A DNA stretch of 64,000 bases from contig NZ_CP047025.1 in NCBI RefSeq assembly GCF_009796845.1, forward strand, positions 3,224,001 through 3,288,000, given 5' to 3'. Source of the DNA: Cobetia sp. L2A1. GTDB taxonomy: Bacteria > Pseudomonadota > Gammaproteobacteria > Pseudomonadales > Halomonadaceae. The notes below the pieces were generated by a model that had not been told where the DNA came from, did not search any database, and was given only the letters and a program-made list of their open reading frames with translations. Position numbers and translations under genes: made by a program. Positions 27,391 through 37,280 of this stretch are shown in pieces (positions within the stretch are counted from its first letter, which is position 1; each line of letters starts with the position of its first letter).

Positions 27391-28311
27391 ATGAAACTGC
27401 CCTTCGACCTGCGTGCTCTCGAGCTGTTTGTCAGTGTCGTCGAACACGGTAGCTTCACTGCGGCGGCCCAATCTCTGAGTCTCGCCCAATCAGCGGTCAG
27501 TCAGTCAATAGCAGGCCTGGAAACCCGACTGGGCAAGCCGCTGCTGATACGCGGGACGCGTGGCCTACGTCTGACGTCGGCGGGCGACACTCTGCTGGAA
27601 CATGCCAGACCGCTATTGGAGCAGGCGCAGCGCACCGCTCTGGCAATGGCCGAGCTTGATGGCCTCGTGAAAGGCGAGGTGCGTATCGGGGTCTCCTCAA
27701 TGCTGGGGTCTTACTACTTCCCGCCACTGCTGATGGCGTTCAAGGCACGCTACCCGAACCTCAAGCTCAGTGTCATCGAGGGCGGTACCTTGAGCCTGCG
27801 TCAGATGATCGATAGCGGTGAGCTGGATCTCGGTGTTGTCGTCGAGGAGCAGGCAGGCGCAGAGACCACGGGGCTGGTCAGTCGACACTTCCTGAGCGAA
27901 GAAATGGTGGTCTGTCTATCCAATGATCATCCTCTGGCCAGCCGCCACCAGATAAGCGTCGAGGAGTTCTTTGCCGAAGAGTTGGTCGTATTCAAGCGCG
28001 GCTACTTCCACCGTGACTTCGTCGAGCGTCTGGCCAGCCAGCACGGGCTGACTGCCAGCATTGGTTTCGAGTCCAACCTGATCGCGTTGAACAAGGCAAT
28101 TGTCGCGCGGGGCTTCGGTATCACTACCTTCCTGCGCCGCGTAGTAGAGGATGACCGCGAGGCCAATAACCTCACCGCTATCTCCTTTAGCCAACCGGCC
28201 TGGCTAGAGCTATCGCTGGCGTGGCGTCAGGAGCGCGGTCTATCTCGTGCAGAACAGGCCTTTGTCGACTTTGTCGTCGAGCATTCTGCCGATCATCGAA
28301 GCTGCCACTGA
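27391..28311 (+). CDS. LysR family transcriptional regulator
   Basis: A 306-residue LTTR. The N-terminal winged helix-turn-helix is DLRALELFVSVVEHGSFTAA followed by QSLSLAQSAVSQSIAGLETR; the effector-binding domain starts at about residue 90 (VRIGVSSMLGSYYFPPLLMA). It is divergent from the MFS transporter gene and probably regulates it together with itself. The ATG at 27391 has GGAG 9 bases upstream and gives the usual length; earlier in-frame ATGs lack a site. The effector is unknown. Confidence 0.92.
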   Translation: MKLPFDLRALELFVSVVEHGSFTAAAQSLSLAQSAVSQSIAGLETRLGKPLLIRGTRGLRLTSAGDTLLEHARPLLEQAQRTALAMAELDGLVKGEVRIGVSSMLGSYYFPPLLMAFKARYPNLKLSVIEGGTLSLRQMIDSGELDLGVVVEEQAGAETTGLVSRHFLSEEMVVCLSNDHPLASRHQISVEEFFAEELVVFKRGYFHRDFVERLASQHGLTASIGFESNLIALNKAIVARGFGITTFLRRVVEDDREANNLTAISFSQPAWLELSLAWRQERGLSRAEQAFVDFVVEHSADHRSCH

Positions 28312-28313
28312 CA

Positions 28314-28353
28314 AAACCAAAAACACCCAGCCGTGGCTGGGTGTTTTTGGTTT
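28314..28353. terminator. Bidirectional terminator between the LysR and NlpC/P60 genes
   Basis: A long near-perfect inverted repeat with core ACCCAGCC-GT-GGCTGGGT and flanking A-rich and T-rich arms, between convergent genes. Confidence 0.9.
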
Positions 28354-28379
28354 GTCGTGAGTGCTGGCGATATTTTGCG

Positions 28380-28985
28380 TTACTGACTACGCATCGCCAG
28401 TTTCATCTGCATGACTTCGTACGGCATCGGGCGGCGTGATTGCCAGTAATGCTGCGCCCAGTACACATTATCCAATCGCGATAGCTTCACACCACGTGAG
28501 GTGGAAGCATGCAGGAAGTAGCCATTACCGACATAGACACCGACGTGGTTATAGCGACGGGAAGGACGGAAGAACACCAGGTCACCCGGCTTCAACTGCG
28601 ACTTGTCGATACGCTTGCCACGTTTCGCCTGCTCCGAGGTGGTACGCGGCAGCTCAATCCCAAATCCGTCACTGAACACATGCTGCATCAATGCCGAGCA
28701 ATCAATCCCACCGGTATTGGTGCCTCCCAACCGATAAGGCGTTCCCGCCCACTGATCGTGCTCATCCATCAGCACTTCACGAATACTCGGCCCTGAATAT
28801 GACGCAAACTGCGAGTCCTGGGCACTCTGTTGGTTTCCTGCCTGCTGCCGATAACGCTTGAGCTTCGGCAGTTCCGGCAGATCAACATCGTAATACGCCA
28901 TATCTCGAGGAGAGGACGAATTGCTTGCACACCCCGCTATACCCAACGGCAGTATCAAAAAGCAGCACAATAACGCATGGCGCAT
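28380..28985 (-). CDS. NlpC/P60 family lipoprotein, Spr/MepS-like endopeptidase
   Basis: A 201-residue lipoprotein with lipobox LGIAGC and a C-terminal NlpC/P60 cysteine peptidase domain. The catalytic cysteine is in GGIDCSALMQHVFSDGFG, the histidine in YNHVGVYVGNGYF, and the third polar residue in the FLHASTSRGV segment. Family members (Spr/MepS, NlpC) cut peptidoglycan peptides, MepS opening cross-links to allow wall growth. A 50-residue linker connects the anchor to the peptidase, as expected for an outer-membrane-tethered enzyme. The ATG at 28985 has an AGGA site upstream and places the lipobox properly. It is convergent with the LysR gene. Confidence 0.92.
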   Translation of the reverse strand: MRHALLCCFLILPLGIAGCASNSSSPRDMAYYDVDLPELPKLKRYRQQAGNQQSAQDSQFASYSGPSIREVLMDEHDQWAGTPYRLGGTNTGGIDCSALMQHVFSDGFGIELPRTTSEQAKRGKRIDKSQLKPGDLVFFRPSRRYNHVGVYVGNGYFLHASTSRGVKLSRLDNVYWAQHYWQSRRPMPYEVMQMKLAMRSQ

Positions 28986-29312
28986 CCAGCATTCCTCGTC
29001 GTGGGCCCGGCGCTGCAATGATGAAGGTAATCAGCGCTTGCGGACGGCGATAACAGATGAAGCATGACAAAAACGTAAAATAGGCACGCTCCCCAATGAG
29101 GAGAAACATTTACCTGCCTAAAACGCGAATCAGAAAACCAGCAACACACTTCAGTAACGAGCACAGGATAAAGGGCTGCTCGCACGATAGTAGTGCATGT
29201 TTACGCAATCCGTATGCCATTGCCCACAAGGCTAGACCAAAGTATCAGAAGAAAATTCATCGGAGAGACTACCGACTCCTTCGGCAACTCAGCTGTCAGC
29301 GAACCATAAGCA
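28986..29312. other. Intergenic region upstream of the NlpC/P60 gene, no gene seen
   Basis: About 330 bases between the end of the DUF1266-like gene and the NlpC/P60 lipoprotein start. The short plus-strand frame here runs into the DUF1266-like gene antisense and is a shadow. The lipoprotein promoter is presumed here but not clearly seen. Confidence 0.5.
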
Positions 29313-31952
29313 TCAATGCAGCGTGCGAGCATCACCGCTCAGGATATCCAGGTGCAGCGCTGGCCAATGGCCGGGCCGAGCACCAGGGAAGTCGAGACTC
29401 GACCATGCACCTGCTAACGGCGGCGCCGCAGTCAACCACTGAATCAATGCATCACGGAAACCACGCAGGAAGCTGTCACGTTGGTCAGTATCGCCCATGA
29501 AGAAGGCATACCCCGCGAACAGGCCGCGTGCATATTCCTTCCAACTGCCGTAGTGATCCCGCGCCATGTTGTAGGCTGTCTCCAAATACGCCGTGAAGGC
29601 AGCCTCATCCAACCACCCAAGCTGACGACCCGCAATCGCGAGATCCACCATCTGAGCGATATCCCACGCGGTCATGTCCAGTTCGTTGCAGCGTGCCTCG
29701 TTGTCTCTGACCCGCCGCAGACGATCTAGATGTACCTGCTCGTCATCACCTCGTTCAGCACTTTCAAGCACCTCGATCTCATTATCGAGACGAGAGCGAT
29801 TGAGCGTATAGGGGCCATAATTGATCAGATACTCATCACGATCACCGGCATCACGCAAGAAATCGAGAAATCCCGTCAACATCTCAGCATTACCGAGACC
29901 ATAGTGACCTTCCAGCCAACCACTAAGTTCCTCGATACCGCGACCATGCTCCACCATCGGCTCACCCCAGCAGGGCGTATTGAGTGGCCCGCTAAGTGCC
30001 AGCGAGGTAAAGCGATCGAGGCTTGGGCGAAATCCCGGCTCTTCCCAGGCGCGCGGATGCCAGTCGAGCCAATGGAACAGGCTGCCAGGGTCTTCGAGGT
30101 GCCAGCGGATCTCATTGGATAGCGGATGATCCTCAAGCTCCGGCACCGCGGATTCCCAAACCGCCCACGCTTCCAGCAAGCGCCGCGCGTCTGGATAGAA
30201 GCGGCATAGCACACTGCGCAGACGCTCGGCACACTCAGCCAACTCCTCGGCGACAAAGTCGGTCGTGTCCTGCACCATCAGCAAATAGAAGGCATACTTT
30301 TCCGCCATCACGATGCTGGCAGGATGACGATGGCATATCGCTAACCGCTGACGACACTCAAGCTCAACACTGTCGGCACGCCCGAAGGGTGTCTGGGCAT
30401 CGGGCAAGGCACCGCGCGCGGCGTCTGCCGCCAGCTGATTGAGATGGTGTGCCTGCGCCGGTAGCCAGAAACGCGCCATACCCTGCGCACCATCACGGGT
30501 ATCCAGTGCCAACGTCTCGTTGAGATATTGACGCGCCTCGTCGCGACGAGCCTCATCAATGTCAGACAACAATCCCTGACGATACAGAATGTCAGGCTCA
30601 CGAATACTGGCGATGGCCAGTACCCAGTGACGACTGTCACTGCGCCAGCGGCGGATCGCTGTGCGTGAACGCTCACGCAGGTGCTCAGGTAGCAGTGAAT
30701 GCAGCGGACAGCGCAACGGGGTCAGTGGAGAAGACATCAGCGGACGCCAATCACTGTCGGTGTCATGCATCAGGTCAGCACCTTCGAAAAGCCCCCGACC
30801 GCGCTGATAGGCACGCGCCACACCCTGCCAATCGGCATAGCGACGCACCAGCAAGTCGATACCGTGGGCAGCGAAGTCTTCACCCTCCTCACGGCTCAGC
30901 CAGCCAGCACAGAGGCCGGCAAAGGACAGGTCGACCAACCGCAGCCAGTCCCATGCAGCAAACTCCAGCGGCTCACCGCGATCCATATAGCTGAGCAACA
31001 ACTCACCATACGCCACCGGCGATGGCCCTTGCTCAAGCGCACTATCGGCGAGCTCTACACTGGCAGCAGCATGCGCAGGCGACCCTTTTTGACCTGCTGC
31101 CTTGCGCGCAGCCTCTTCTTCGGCTGCGTCACTTTCCAGCTCACTGAGCCATGCTGCGCGCTCACTTCCACTGGCACCGAGCAGACGTGCACTGTCGATA
31201 TCCCAACCATAGCGATGGCCTTGAGCCGCCAGCCATAGCAGCAGCCGGATCAACTCATCACGTCCGGTGATCGCCCAGGTATCACCGAGCCAGCGCTGAA
31301 CACCTGGCCAGTGCGCCTCGGCAGAAAAACCGCTTTCGGCCACTTCGCAAAATCCACTCGCGTCACGCGTGACGTCATGACCACCGACCCAAGGTGAAAA
31401 GATGGCACGCGCCATCCACACTCGGTCACGCTCGCCCTGCGGCCACAGCTCAGTCGCAGACACGCCAGGCATTTCCTCGAGCGCATCCTGCAGGCGCGAC
31501 CAGGTAACGCCGGCATCTTCCTTCTCGAGCTGCGAGAGCGCCAGACTGGCTTCAAAGAAGCCATCGTCGCCGCGTGTCCAGCCAGCATCGCTACGGGAAT
31601 GCGCGAGAGCTTTCAGCCAGTCATCAAGCGAGCTGAAATGCCCACTGATTGCCGTGAGCAGCCGTAGCTGCCAGCCACGCGTACGCGCAGCAGACAACCA
31701 ACCAGCGGTGCGGGCCAGCGCCAATAATTCCAACGCCTCAAGCTGATGTAACGGGTCCGGCGTGTCATTCGGGAAGGCTTCAAGCAAACGCCATCCCAAT
31801 TCGCCTGCGTCAGGGACTTCCATCGCCTTCAAACGCGCGCACGCCTCTTCAGGTGTCCACACCGTTTCCGGCTCTGCACTGAAATCCCAACCGCATAACA
31901 CCAGCTGCTGCCCCCACCAGGCACTCAGTGGTTCGACCAAGGCACACCTCAC
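29313..31952 (-). CDS. Large DUF1266-like repeat protein
   Basis: An 879-residue cytoplasmic-looking protein, rich in Trp, Glu and Asp, without signal peptide or membrane segments. The DUF1266 pattern is clearest at 761-840 (AWDIAQMVDLAIAGRQLGWL ... YGSWKEYARGLFAGYAFFMG) and 221-390 (WAITGRDELIRLLLWLAAQG, then AAWDWLRLVDLSFAGLCAGW ... ADWQGVARAYQRGRGLFEG). Weaker copies appear at about 66-122 (LALARTAGWLSAARTRGW) and in the middle (WVLAIASIREPDILYRQGLL). Known DUF1266 proteins such as E. coli YbeR and YbeU are shorter and have no known function. The start is uncertain: GTG at 31952 has no good ribosome binding site, while a TTG four codons later has GAGGTG upstream. It forms its own unit. Confidence 0.8.
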   Translation of the reverse strand: MRCALVEPLSAWWGQQLVLCGWDFSAEPETVWTPEEACARLKAMEVPDAGELGWRLLEAFPNDTPDPLHQLEALELLALARTAGWLSAARTRGWQLRLLTAISGHFSSLDDWLKALAHSRSDAGWTRGDDGFFEASLALSQLEKEDAGVTWSRLQDALEEMPGVSATELWPQGERDRVWMARAIFSPWVGGHDVTRDASGFCEVAESGFSAEAHWPGVQRWLGDTWAITGRDELIRLLLWLAAQGHRYGWDIDSARLLGASGSERAAWLSELESDAAEEEAARKAAGQKGSPAHAAASVELADSALEQGPSPVAYGELLLSYMDRGEPLEFAAWDWLRLVDLSFAGLCAGWLSREEGEDFAAHGIDLLVRRYADWQGVARAYQRGRGLFEGADLMHDTDSDWRPLMSSPLTPLRCPLHSLLPEHLRERSRTAIRRWRSDSRHWVLAIASIREPDILYRQGLLSDIDEARRDEARQYLNETLALDTRDGAQGMARFWLPAQAHHLNQLAADAARGALPDAQTPFGRADSVELECRQRLAICHRHPASIVMAEKYAFYLLMVQDTTDFVAEELAECAERLRSVLCRFYPDARRLLEAWAVWESAVPELEDHPLSNEIRWHLEDPGSLFHWLDWHPRAWEEPGFRPSLDRFTSLALSGPLNTPCWGEPMVEHGRGIEELSGWLEGHYGLGNAEMLTGFLDFLRDAGDRDEYLINYGPYTLNRSRLDNEIEVLESAERGDDEQVHLDRLRRVRDNEARCNELDMTAWDIAQMVDLAIAGRQLGWLDEAAFTAYLETAYNMARDHYGSWKEYARGLFAGYAFFMGDTDQRDSFLRGFRDALIQWLTAAPPLAGAWSSLDFPGARPGHWPALHLDILSGDARTLH

Positions 31953-32121
31953 GACTCGACAGGATTCGACAAACGCATCGATTCAGAAAGGCCGCATGTA
32001 GCGACCAACGGCGCATAGTGTAACGGAAAGGCGCTTCACGCGATGCCCCCTCAAGCGAACCTGACACGGTTGATTATCGTGTTACGCGTCGAGGGAATTG
32101 GCAAACACCACCCATCGTCAA

Positions 32122-32162
32122 CACTACGCCCGATGACAGCACTGCTGTCATCGGGCGTAGTG
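32122..32162 (-). terminator. 41-bp palindrome after the RND gene
   Basis: Perfect 20-base arms (32122-32141 and 32143-32162) around a single central C, starting 35 bases beyond the RND transporter stop codon. No T-run follows. Probably a U-less terminator or 3'-end stabiliser. The remaining 200 bases up to the DUF1266-like gene hold no gene. Confidence 0.65.
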
Positions 32163-32196
32163 GCATCAGCAGATATCATATGTCACAGGTTTGGCA

Positions 32197-35100
32197 CTAG
32201 CCCTTTGACACTGCAGTCTGGCTAGTCGGAATACGGAATAACGCACAGTACGCTACCGGCAGCACGACCAACGTCAGCAGCGTAGCAACCCCCAGTCCAA
32301 ACACGATAACGACCGCCATGCTGGAGAAGAAGGCATCCGGAAACAGCGGAATCATGCCCAGCATGGTGGTGATGGCCGCCATCGACACTGGCCGCACACG
32401 ACTGACCGCGGCCTGCACCACCGCCTGGAAGCGATCTTCCTGCTCCGCAAGCTGCACATTGATTTCCTCCACCAGCACGATGGCATTCTTGAGCACCATG
32501 CCCACCAGACTCAGTGTCCCGAGCAGTGCCATGAAGGTGAACGGTGCGCCGAACACGATCAGTCCACTGATGATACCGATCAGCGTCAACGGCACGATAG
32601 ACCAGATGGCCAGCGCCTGACGAAGGTTGGAAAACAGCAGCACGGTAATCACGAACATGCCCAGCAGCCCCATCGGCAGCGAGGAGAACAGCGCCTTCTG
32701 AGCATCGGTTGAGGTCTCGAACTCCCCTCCCCACTCAAGGTGATACCCCTCCGGCAGCTCGATGGCATCGACCTTGGGCCGGATACGCCCCAGTACACTG
32801 GCCGCCGTCTCGCCAGACAGGGGCATTGGCTCGGCATACACCGCCAGCATGCGCTCACGATTCCGGCGCTTGATCAGAGGATCCCGTAGTTCGGTCTTGA
32901 GCGTACCCATGACTGAGCCGGCCGGCACGTAAGTGCTCTGCTCCTCACTCCATACATTGAGACTCGCCAGCGTATCCAGATCAAAGCGCTGCTCCTCTTC
33001 GCCGCGCAGCAGAATCGGAATCAACTCCGAGCCTTCGCGATAGACGCCAACGCTTTCGCCATCGCTATTGATCAACAGTGCCTGGTGCAGTGCATCACGC
33101 GTCACCCCGACGCGACGCGCCTGATCATCAAGAAACTCAGGCTCAAGACGATTGACACGATTACGCCACGACAAGCGAATACTGTCTGCCAGCGGTTCTT
33201 CCTCGAACACGCCACGCACCTTGGCTGCCAGCGGACGCAACACTGTGGGATCTTCTCCGTAGAGGCGCGCCTCGAGGCTCGCCTTGGCCGACGGGCCAAC
33301 CTGCAGCGCCTGCACCTTGTACTCCACATCAGGATACTGGCGACGCAACAGATGTATCACCTCTTCCATGCGTGCCTCACGACTGACGATGTCTTGTGTC
33401 TCGACGATCAGCTGTCCAAAGCTTGCGTAGCTGTCTTCCGGCGCATAGGTCAGCGTGAAGCGCTGGGCACCACCCCCGGTGACACTGGTGACGTGATTGA
33501 CCTTGTCCATAGCCAACACCTGCCCTTCAAGACGCGTCATGCGCTGCTCCGTCTCGAGCACATCAGTGCCTTCCGGTGTCCAGACATCGACGAAGAATAG
33601 CGGCGTGGAAGCATCCGGAAAGAAGGCATTCTTGACCTGCCCAAAGCTCATCACGGCCAACACCAGCAGTGCCAAGGCCCCGCCCAATGTCAGCCAGCGC
33701 AGGCGAATCGCCCAGCTCAGCAGGCTGCGGAAGACACGGAAGATCACACCACGATAAGGGTCATCGAATGCATCGTCTGTCTCGGATGGTACGCGCTCAC
33801 GGGCTTCACGAAAGAACATATCGAAGAAGAAAGGCGTCAGTGTCAGCGCGGTGATCCAACTCAGCAGCAGCGAGTAGCAGAGCACCCAGAACAGCGAGCC
33901 GACAAATTCACCCGTCGCATCAGGAGAGAGGCCAATGGGCGCGAAAGCCGTGATCGCAATCACCGTGGCACCCAGTAGCGGCAAACGATTCTGGCTAACC
34001 ACCTCATGTGCCGCCTGACGCTTGGTTTTACCGCGCTGCAGGCCGATCAGCATGCCTTCAGTAACCACGATGGCGTTATCGACCAACATACCTAACGCAA
34101 TGATCAGTGCGCCCAGCGATATTTTCTGCAGTTCGATACCATGCAGTGACATCATCACGAAGGTGCCCAGAATGGTGATCAGCAGTACCAGCCCCATCAG
34201 CACGCCACTCTTGAAACCCATGAAGAGCAGCAATACCAGAATCACGATGCCTACGGCCTCGGCCAGATTGATCAAGAAGCCGGAGACCGCCTCGTCCACC
34301 ACCTGCGGCTGGTGATAGACCGTCGTCAGCACCATGCCCAGTGGCATGCGCGACTCCAATACTGCAAGACGCTGATCGACGCGTTCACCTACCTCAACGA
34401 CGTTGACGCCGGAGCCAAACGAGATACCCATCGAGAGCGCTGTCTTGCCATCGGCGTGATAGGTCCGCGAGGGCGACTCGGTGTATTCACGACTCACCGA
34501 GGCAATATCACCGAGATGGACCAGGCCGCCATTGCCGGGCCGACCGACGACCAGTTGCTCGAGATCACGCACGCTGGTGAATTCGCCACTGGGCTGTAGC
34601 TCAAGCGACAGGCCATTCTGGCGAATGCGGCCGGCATTACCGACCACGTTCTGCGCATTGAGCAGGTTGGCAAGCTGATCCGGCGAGATATTCAGCGCCT
34701 GCATGCGATCACGGTCCAGCGCCACGATAACCTGTTCACTGCGCGCGCCAACGATGGAAACCTTCTTGACGCCCTCGACCAGTGTCAGCTCACGCTGCAA
34801 TAAATCAGCCTGATCTTCCAGGTCATGTGGCGAATACCCTGGCCCGCTGAGGTTATAGAGCAACCCGAACACATCGCCGAAATCGTCATTGATGATAGAG
34901 GCGCTGCTACCCGGCGGCAGGCTCGACTGGGCATCATTGATCTTGCGGCGCAATAGATCCCAGTACTGCTGCATCTCGTTGGCACGCACGCTGCTCTCGA
35001 GTTCCAGCGTGATCTGTGACAGCCCGGAACTGTTGACTGAACTGACACGCTTGAGATGCGGAATCTGCTGGATGGCCTTCTCCAGCGGCAGCGTGACCTC

Positions 35101-35277
35101 CTCTTCCACCTGTTGCGGTGTCGCACCTGGATATTGGGTAATCACCACTGCATTACGAATAGTGAATTCAGGGAACTCGAGCTGTCCGAGGCCGAAGAAT
35201 GACACCACACCGCCGACTGACAGCAGCAACACCACCATCCAGCTGATGACCTTGTATCTCAGGAAATAATCGACCAT
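32197..35277 (-). CDS. RND efflux transporter permease
   Basis: A 1026-residue HAE1-type RND pump with twelve membrane segments and two large periplasmic loops. It begins MVDYFLRYKVISWMVVLLLS, and TM4 contains LGMLVDNAIVVTEGM with the proton-relay aspartate; TM10-11 near LSLVGMVLKNAIVLVEEIN repeats the pattern. The porter domain includes YPGATPQQVEEEVTLPLEKA. Such pumps export drugs, dyes, bile salts or solvents through an adaptor and an outer-membrane channel. The adaptor gene ends 3 bases upstream and the TetR repressor gene precedes that. No outer-membrane channel gene is present here, so a TolC-like protein encoded elsewhere is needed. Confidence 0.95.
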   Translation of the reverse strand: MVDYFLRYKVISWMVVLLLSVGGVVSFFGLGQLEFPEFTIRNAVVITQYPGATPQQVEEEVTLPLEKAIQQIPHLKRVSSVNSSGLSQITLELESSVRANEMQQYWDLLRRKINDAQSSLPPGSSASIINDDFGDVFGLLYNLSGPGYSPHDLEDQADLLQRELTLVEGVKKVSIVGARSEQVIVALDRDRMQALNISPDQLANLLNAQNVVGNAGRIRQNGLSLELQPSGEFTSVRDLEQLVVGRPGNGGLVHLGDIASVSREYTESPSRTYHADGKTALSMGISFGSGVNVVEVGERVDQRLAVLESRMPLGMVLTTVYHQPQVVDEAVSGFLINLAEAVGIVILVLLLFMGFKSGVLMGLVLLITILGTFVMMSLHGIELQKISLGALIIALGMLVDNAIVVTEGMLIGLQRGKTKRQAAHEVVSQNRLPLLGATVIAITAFAPIGLSPDATGEFVGSLFWVLCYSLLLSWITALTLTPFFFDMFFREARERVPSETDDAFDDPYRGVIFRVFRSLLSWAIRLRWLTLGGALALLVLAVMSFGQVKNAFFPDASTPLFFVDVWTPEGTDVLETEQRMTRLEGQVLAMDKVNHVTSVTGGGAQRFTLTYAPEDSYASFGQLIVETQDIVSREARMEEVIHLLRRQYPDVEYKVQALQVGPSAKASLEARLYGEDPTVLRPLAAKVRGVFEEEPLADSIRLSWRNRVNRLEPEFLDDQARRVGVTRDALHQALLINSDGESVGVYREGSELIPILLRGEEEQRFDLDTLASLNVWSEEQSTYVPAGSVMGTLKTELRDPLIKRRNRERMLAVYAEPMPLSGETAASVLGRIRPKVDAIELPEGYHLEWGGEFETSTDAQKALFSSLPMGLLGMFVITVLLFSNLRQALAIWSIVPLTLIGIISGLIVFGAPFTFMALLGTLSLVGMVLKNAIVLVEEINVQLAEQEDRFQAVVQAAVSRVRPVSMAAITTMLGMIPLFPDAFFSSMAVVIVFGLGVATLLTLVVLPVAYCALFRIPTSQTAVSKG

Positions 35278-35280
35278 GGA

Positions 35281-36435
35281 TTAGAGCCCCGCTTCCTTGA
35301 CCCAGGGGCGCACGCGCTCCCCGGCGGTCATGCGACTGGCACCGGCGGTGACCAAACGGTCACCCGCGCTGAGCTCACCACTGATCACCATCCCTTCGCC
35401 GGTCGCTTGCAACACCTTGACCTTGATGGCCTCGATCGTGCCCTGCTCAGCGCCATCGGCAGAAACATAACGCCAGACCACTGGCTGGTCGGGTACTGAA
35501 TCACGCATCACGACGGCCGCCAGCGGCACTCGCCACTGTCCCTTCACGGCGCCCGTCAGCTGCTGCATATCCAGTTCCACCGTAGCGCTCATGCCCGATA
35601 GCACGGTGATGTCTTGCGGTTCCGGTAGTGTCAGGGTGACCTGATAACTCAGCGAGCCTTCACTGGCACTGGCATCATGTTCCTTATAGCGAGCCGGATA
35701 ACGTATCTTGCCGCTGCCAAAGCGCACCCACGCCAGTGCTGAGTCTTCACGACGGCCAGCAGCGACACGTTCACGATCAATGCCACGCACCTGACGTTCC
35801 GGCATGTTGAAGGTGACATCGATCTGACCCGGCTGCTGGAGTATCGCGATGGTCTCCTGAGCCGTGACAACCTGATAGTTATCCACCGGCACACGGGCGA
35901 TCACGCCGGCATAAGGCGCCTTGAGCCTGGTGTAGCTGAGCTGGTCTTGTGCACGCGAATACTGAGTCTGCGCCGACTGGAACTCGGCACGCGCCTCATC
36001 AAAGCGCGCACGACTGATGGCCCCCTTCTCAACCGAATACTTCATGCGCTTGTAGGTAGCCTGCGCCAGATTGAAGCTGGAACGGGCATTGTTGAGATCA
36101 CTATTGGCATCACGATCATCCAACAATGCAATCAGCTCGCCCTTCTCGACTTTCTGTCCGGCTTGCACCGACAACGTACGTAACTCACCGCCAATTCGGA
36201 ATGACAGATTGGCGCGCTCAGAGGCTTCCACGATGCCAGGATAGCGCTGGATGACACCGCCGCTCTCGTCGGACAACACAACCAGCTTGACCGGATACAC
36301 CTGCTGACGAGATAGCGGGGCTTCTGGTTCGCTGCAGGCCGCCAGTCCCGCCGCCAGCGCAAGGCCGAAGACTGTCCTGAGAGTGCAACGCCATCCGGAC
36401 AATGCGCCAGGCAACACAGGAGGTGAAAGAGTCAT
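35281..36435 (-). CDS. RND efflux periplasmic adaptor lipoprotein
   Basis: A 384-residue membrane fusion protein with lipobox LAAGLAAC, so it is anchored to the inner membrane outer face by lipid. The lipoyl half-motifs are RIGGELRTLSVQAGQKVEKG and TRLKAPYAGVIARVPVDNYQ, separated by a coiled-coil hairpin (about residues 110-175), followed by beta-barrel and membrane-proximal domains ending GDRLVTAGASRMTAGERVRP. It bridges the RND pump and an outer-membrane channel. AGGG lies 8 bases before the ATG. The stop is 3 bases from the pump start, so the two genes are translated from one message. Confidence 0.94.
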   Translation of the reverse strand: MTLSPPVLPGALSGWRCTLRTVFGLALAAGLAACSEPEAPLSRQQVYPVKLVVLSDESGGVIQRYPGIVEASERANLSFRIGGELRTLSVQAGQKVEKGELIALLDDRDANSDLNNARSSFNLAQATYKRMKYSVEKGAISRARFDEARAEFQSAQTQYSRAQDQLSYTRLKAPYAGVIARVPVDNYQVVTAQETIAILQQPGQIDVTFNMPERQVRGIDRERVAAGRREDSALAWVRFGSGKIRYPARYKEHDASASEGSLSYQVTLTLPEPQDITVLSGMSATVELDMQQLTGAVKGQWRVPLAAVVMRDSVPDQPVVWRYVSADGAEQGTIEAIKVKVLQATGEGMVISGELSAGDRLVTAGASRMTAGERVRPWVKEAGL

Positions 36436-36537
36436 CGGCTAGCCCTTGGATATGTATGAATGAGAGGTCTGTCACACGCGAAAGATCTACATTTCATCAG
36501 CGGCGACGTGGCGCCCTTCTTAAATCTCAAAAACGCC

Positions 36538-37149
36538 TCAAGAACGCAGTGCGATTGCATCCCAGGCCATGTCAAAGCCCTGATCAAAGCTTGCATCACT
36601 GATGGGAGGCACCTGGCAGCCTTGGCCCTGCAGCAGGCTGTAGATCGTGCGGAACATGAATATCTCGATCAGCACCAGCTCGATCGGCTTCAGGATGCCA
36701 CTCCGCTTGCCCGCCTCGAAGGCGTCCAGCAACGCACTGGCCTTCTGCTGATTTGCGATCTTGAGCGCATCAGTCATGTGAGAAGAATGTAGAAACTGAT
36801 CGTGAAAGCGAAACAGCGCGGGCTCGCGACGCCCCAGCTTTATCAACGCCTGCCAGACACGCCTCATGGCGGTCTTGAGCTGATGCACATCATCACGACA
36901 GACGTCTTCAGTGGACGATGGTGTCTGAAAAGCCTCGACCGCCACGTCAATGATGCGCTGACTGACATCGACGAAGGTCGCCTCCAACAGGGCTTCCTTG
37001 TCACGGTAATAGAGATAGACCGTGCCGGGCGACATACCCGCGGCCTTGGCGATACGTGCCACCGACGTCACGGAAAAGCCATGCTCGGACACCTCCATCA
37101 TGGCGGCCTCCAGCAAGGCCTTTAGCTTGTGCTCATCGCGGTGACGCAT
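36538..37149 (-). CDS. TetR family repressor of the RND efflux operon
   Basis: A 203-residue TetR-type regulator. The N-terminal helix-turn-helix reads EHGFSVTSVARIAKAAGMSP then GTVYLYYRDKEALLEATF; the remaining helices form the ligand-binding and dimer domain. It is the first gene of a same-strand unit with the adaptor and pump, 102 bases upstream of the adaptor. A 22-bp perfect palindrome about 130 bases before its start is a likely operator, so autorepression and control of the pump are expected. The inducer is unknown. Confidence 0.93.
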   Translation of the reverse strand: MRHRDEHKLKALLEAAMMEVSEHGFSVTSVARIAKAAGMSPGTVYLYYRDKEALLEATFVDVSQRIIDVAVEAFQTPSSTEDVCRDDVHQLKTAMRRVWQALIKLGRREPALFRFHDQFLHSSHMTDALKIANQQKASALLDAFEAGKRSGILKPIELVLIEIFMFRTIYSLLQGQGCQVPPISDASFDQGFDMAWDAIALRS

Positions 37150-37280
37150 GATTGAGGACCTGTCACAAAGGTGGGCAAAAGACTGAGGCAGGCAGAGGAC
37201 TGAGATGATCAGAGGGCCGGAGTCGACTGGATTGCCTGAGCAGAAACAAGGAGAAAAGATGAAAGCTCGCGTGCATCTAA

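Noticed and set aside
29096..29500. 134-residue plus-strand frame between the NlpC/P60 and DUF1266-like genes
   Set aside because: It runs into the DUF1266-like gene on the opposite strand, shows no family pattern, and is better explained as a shadow.
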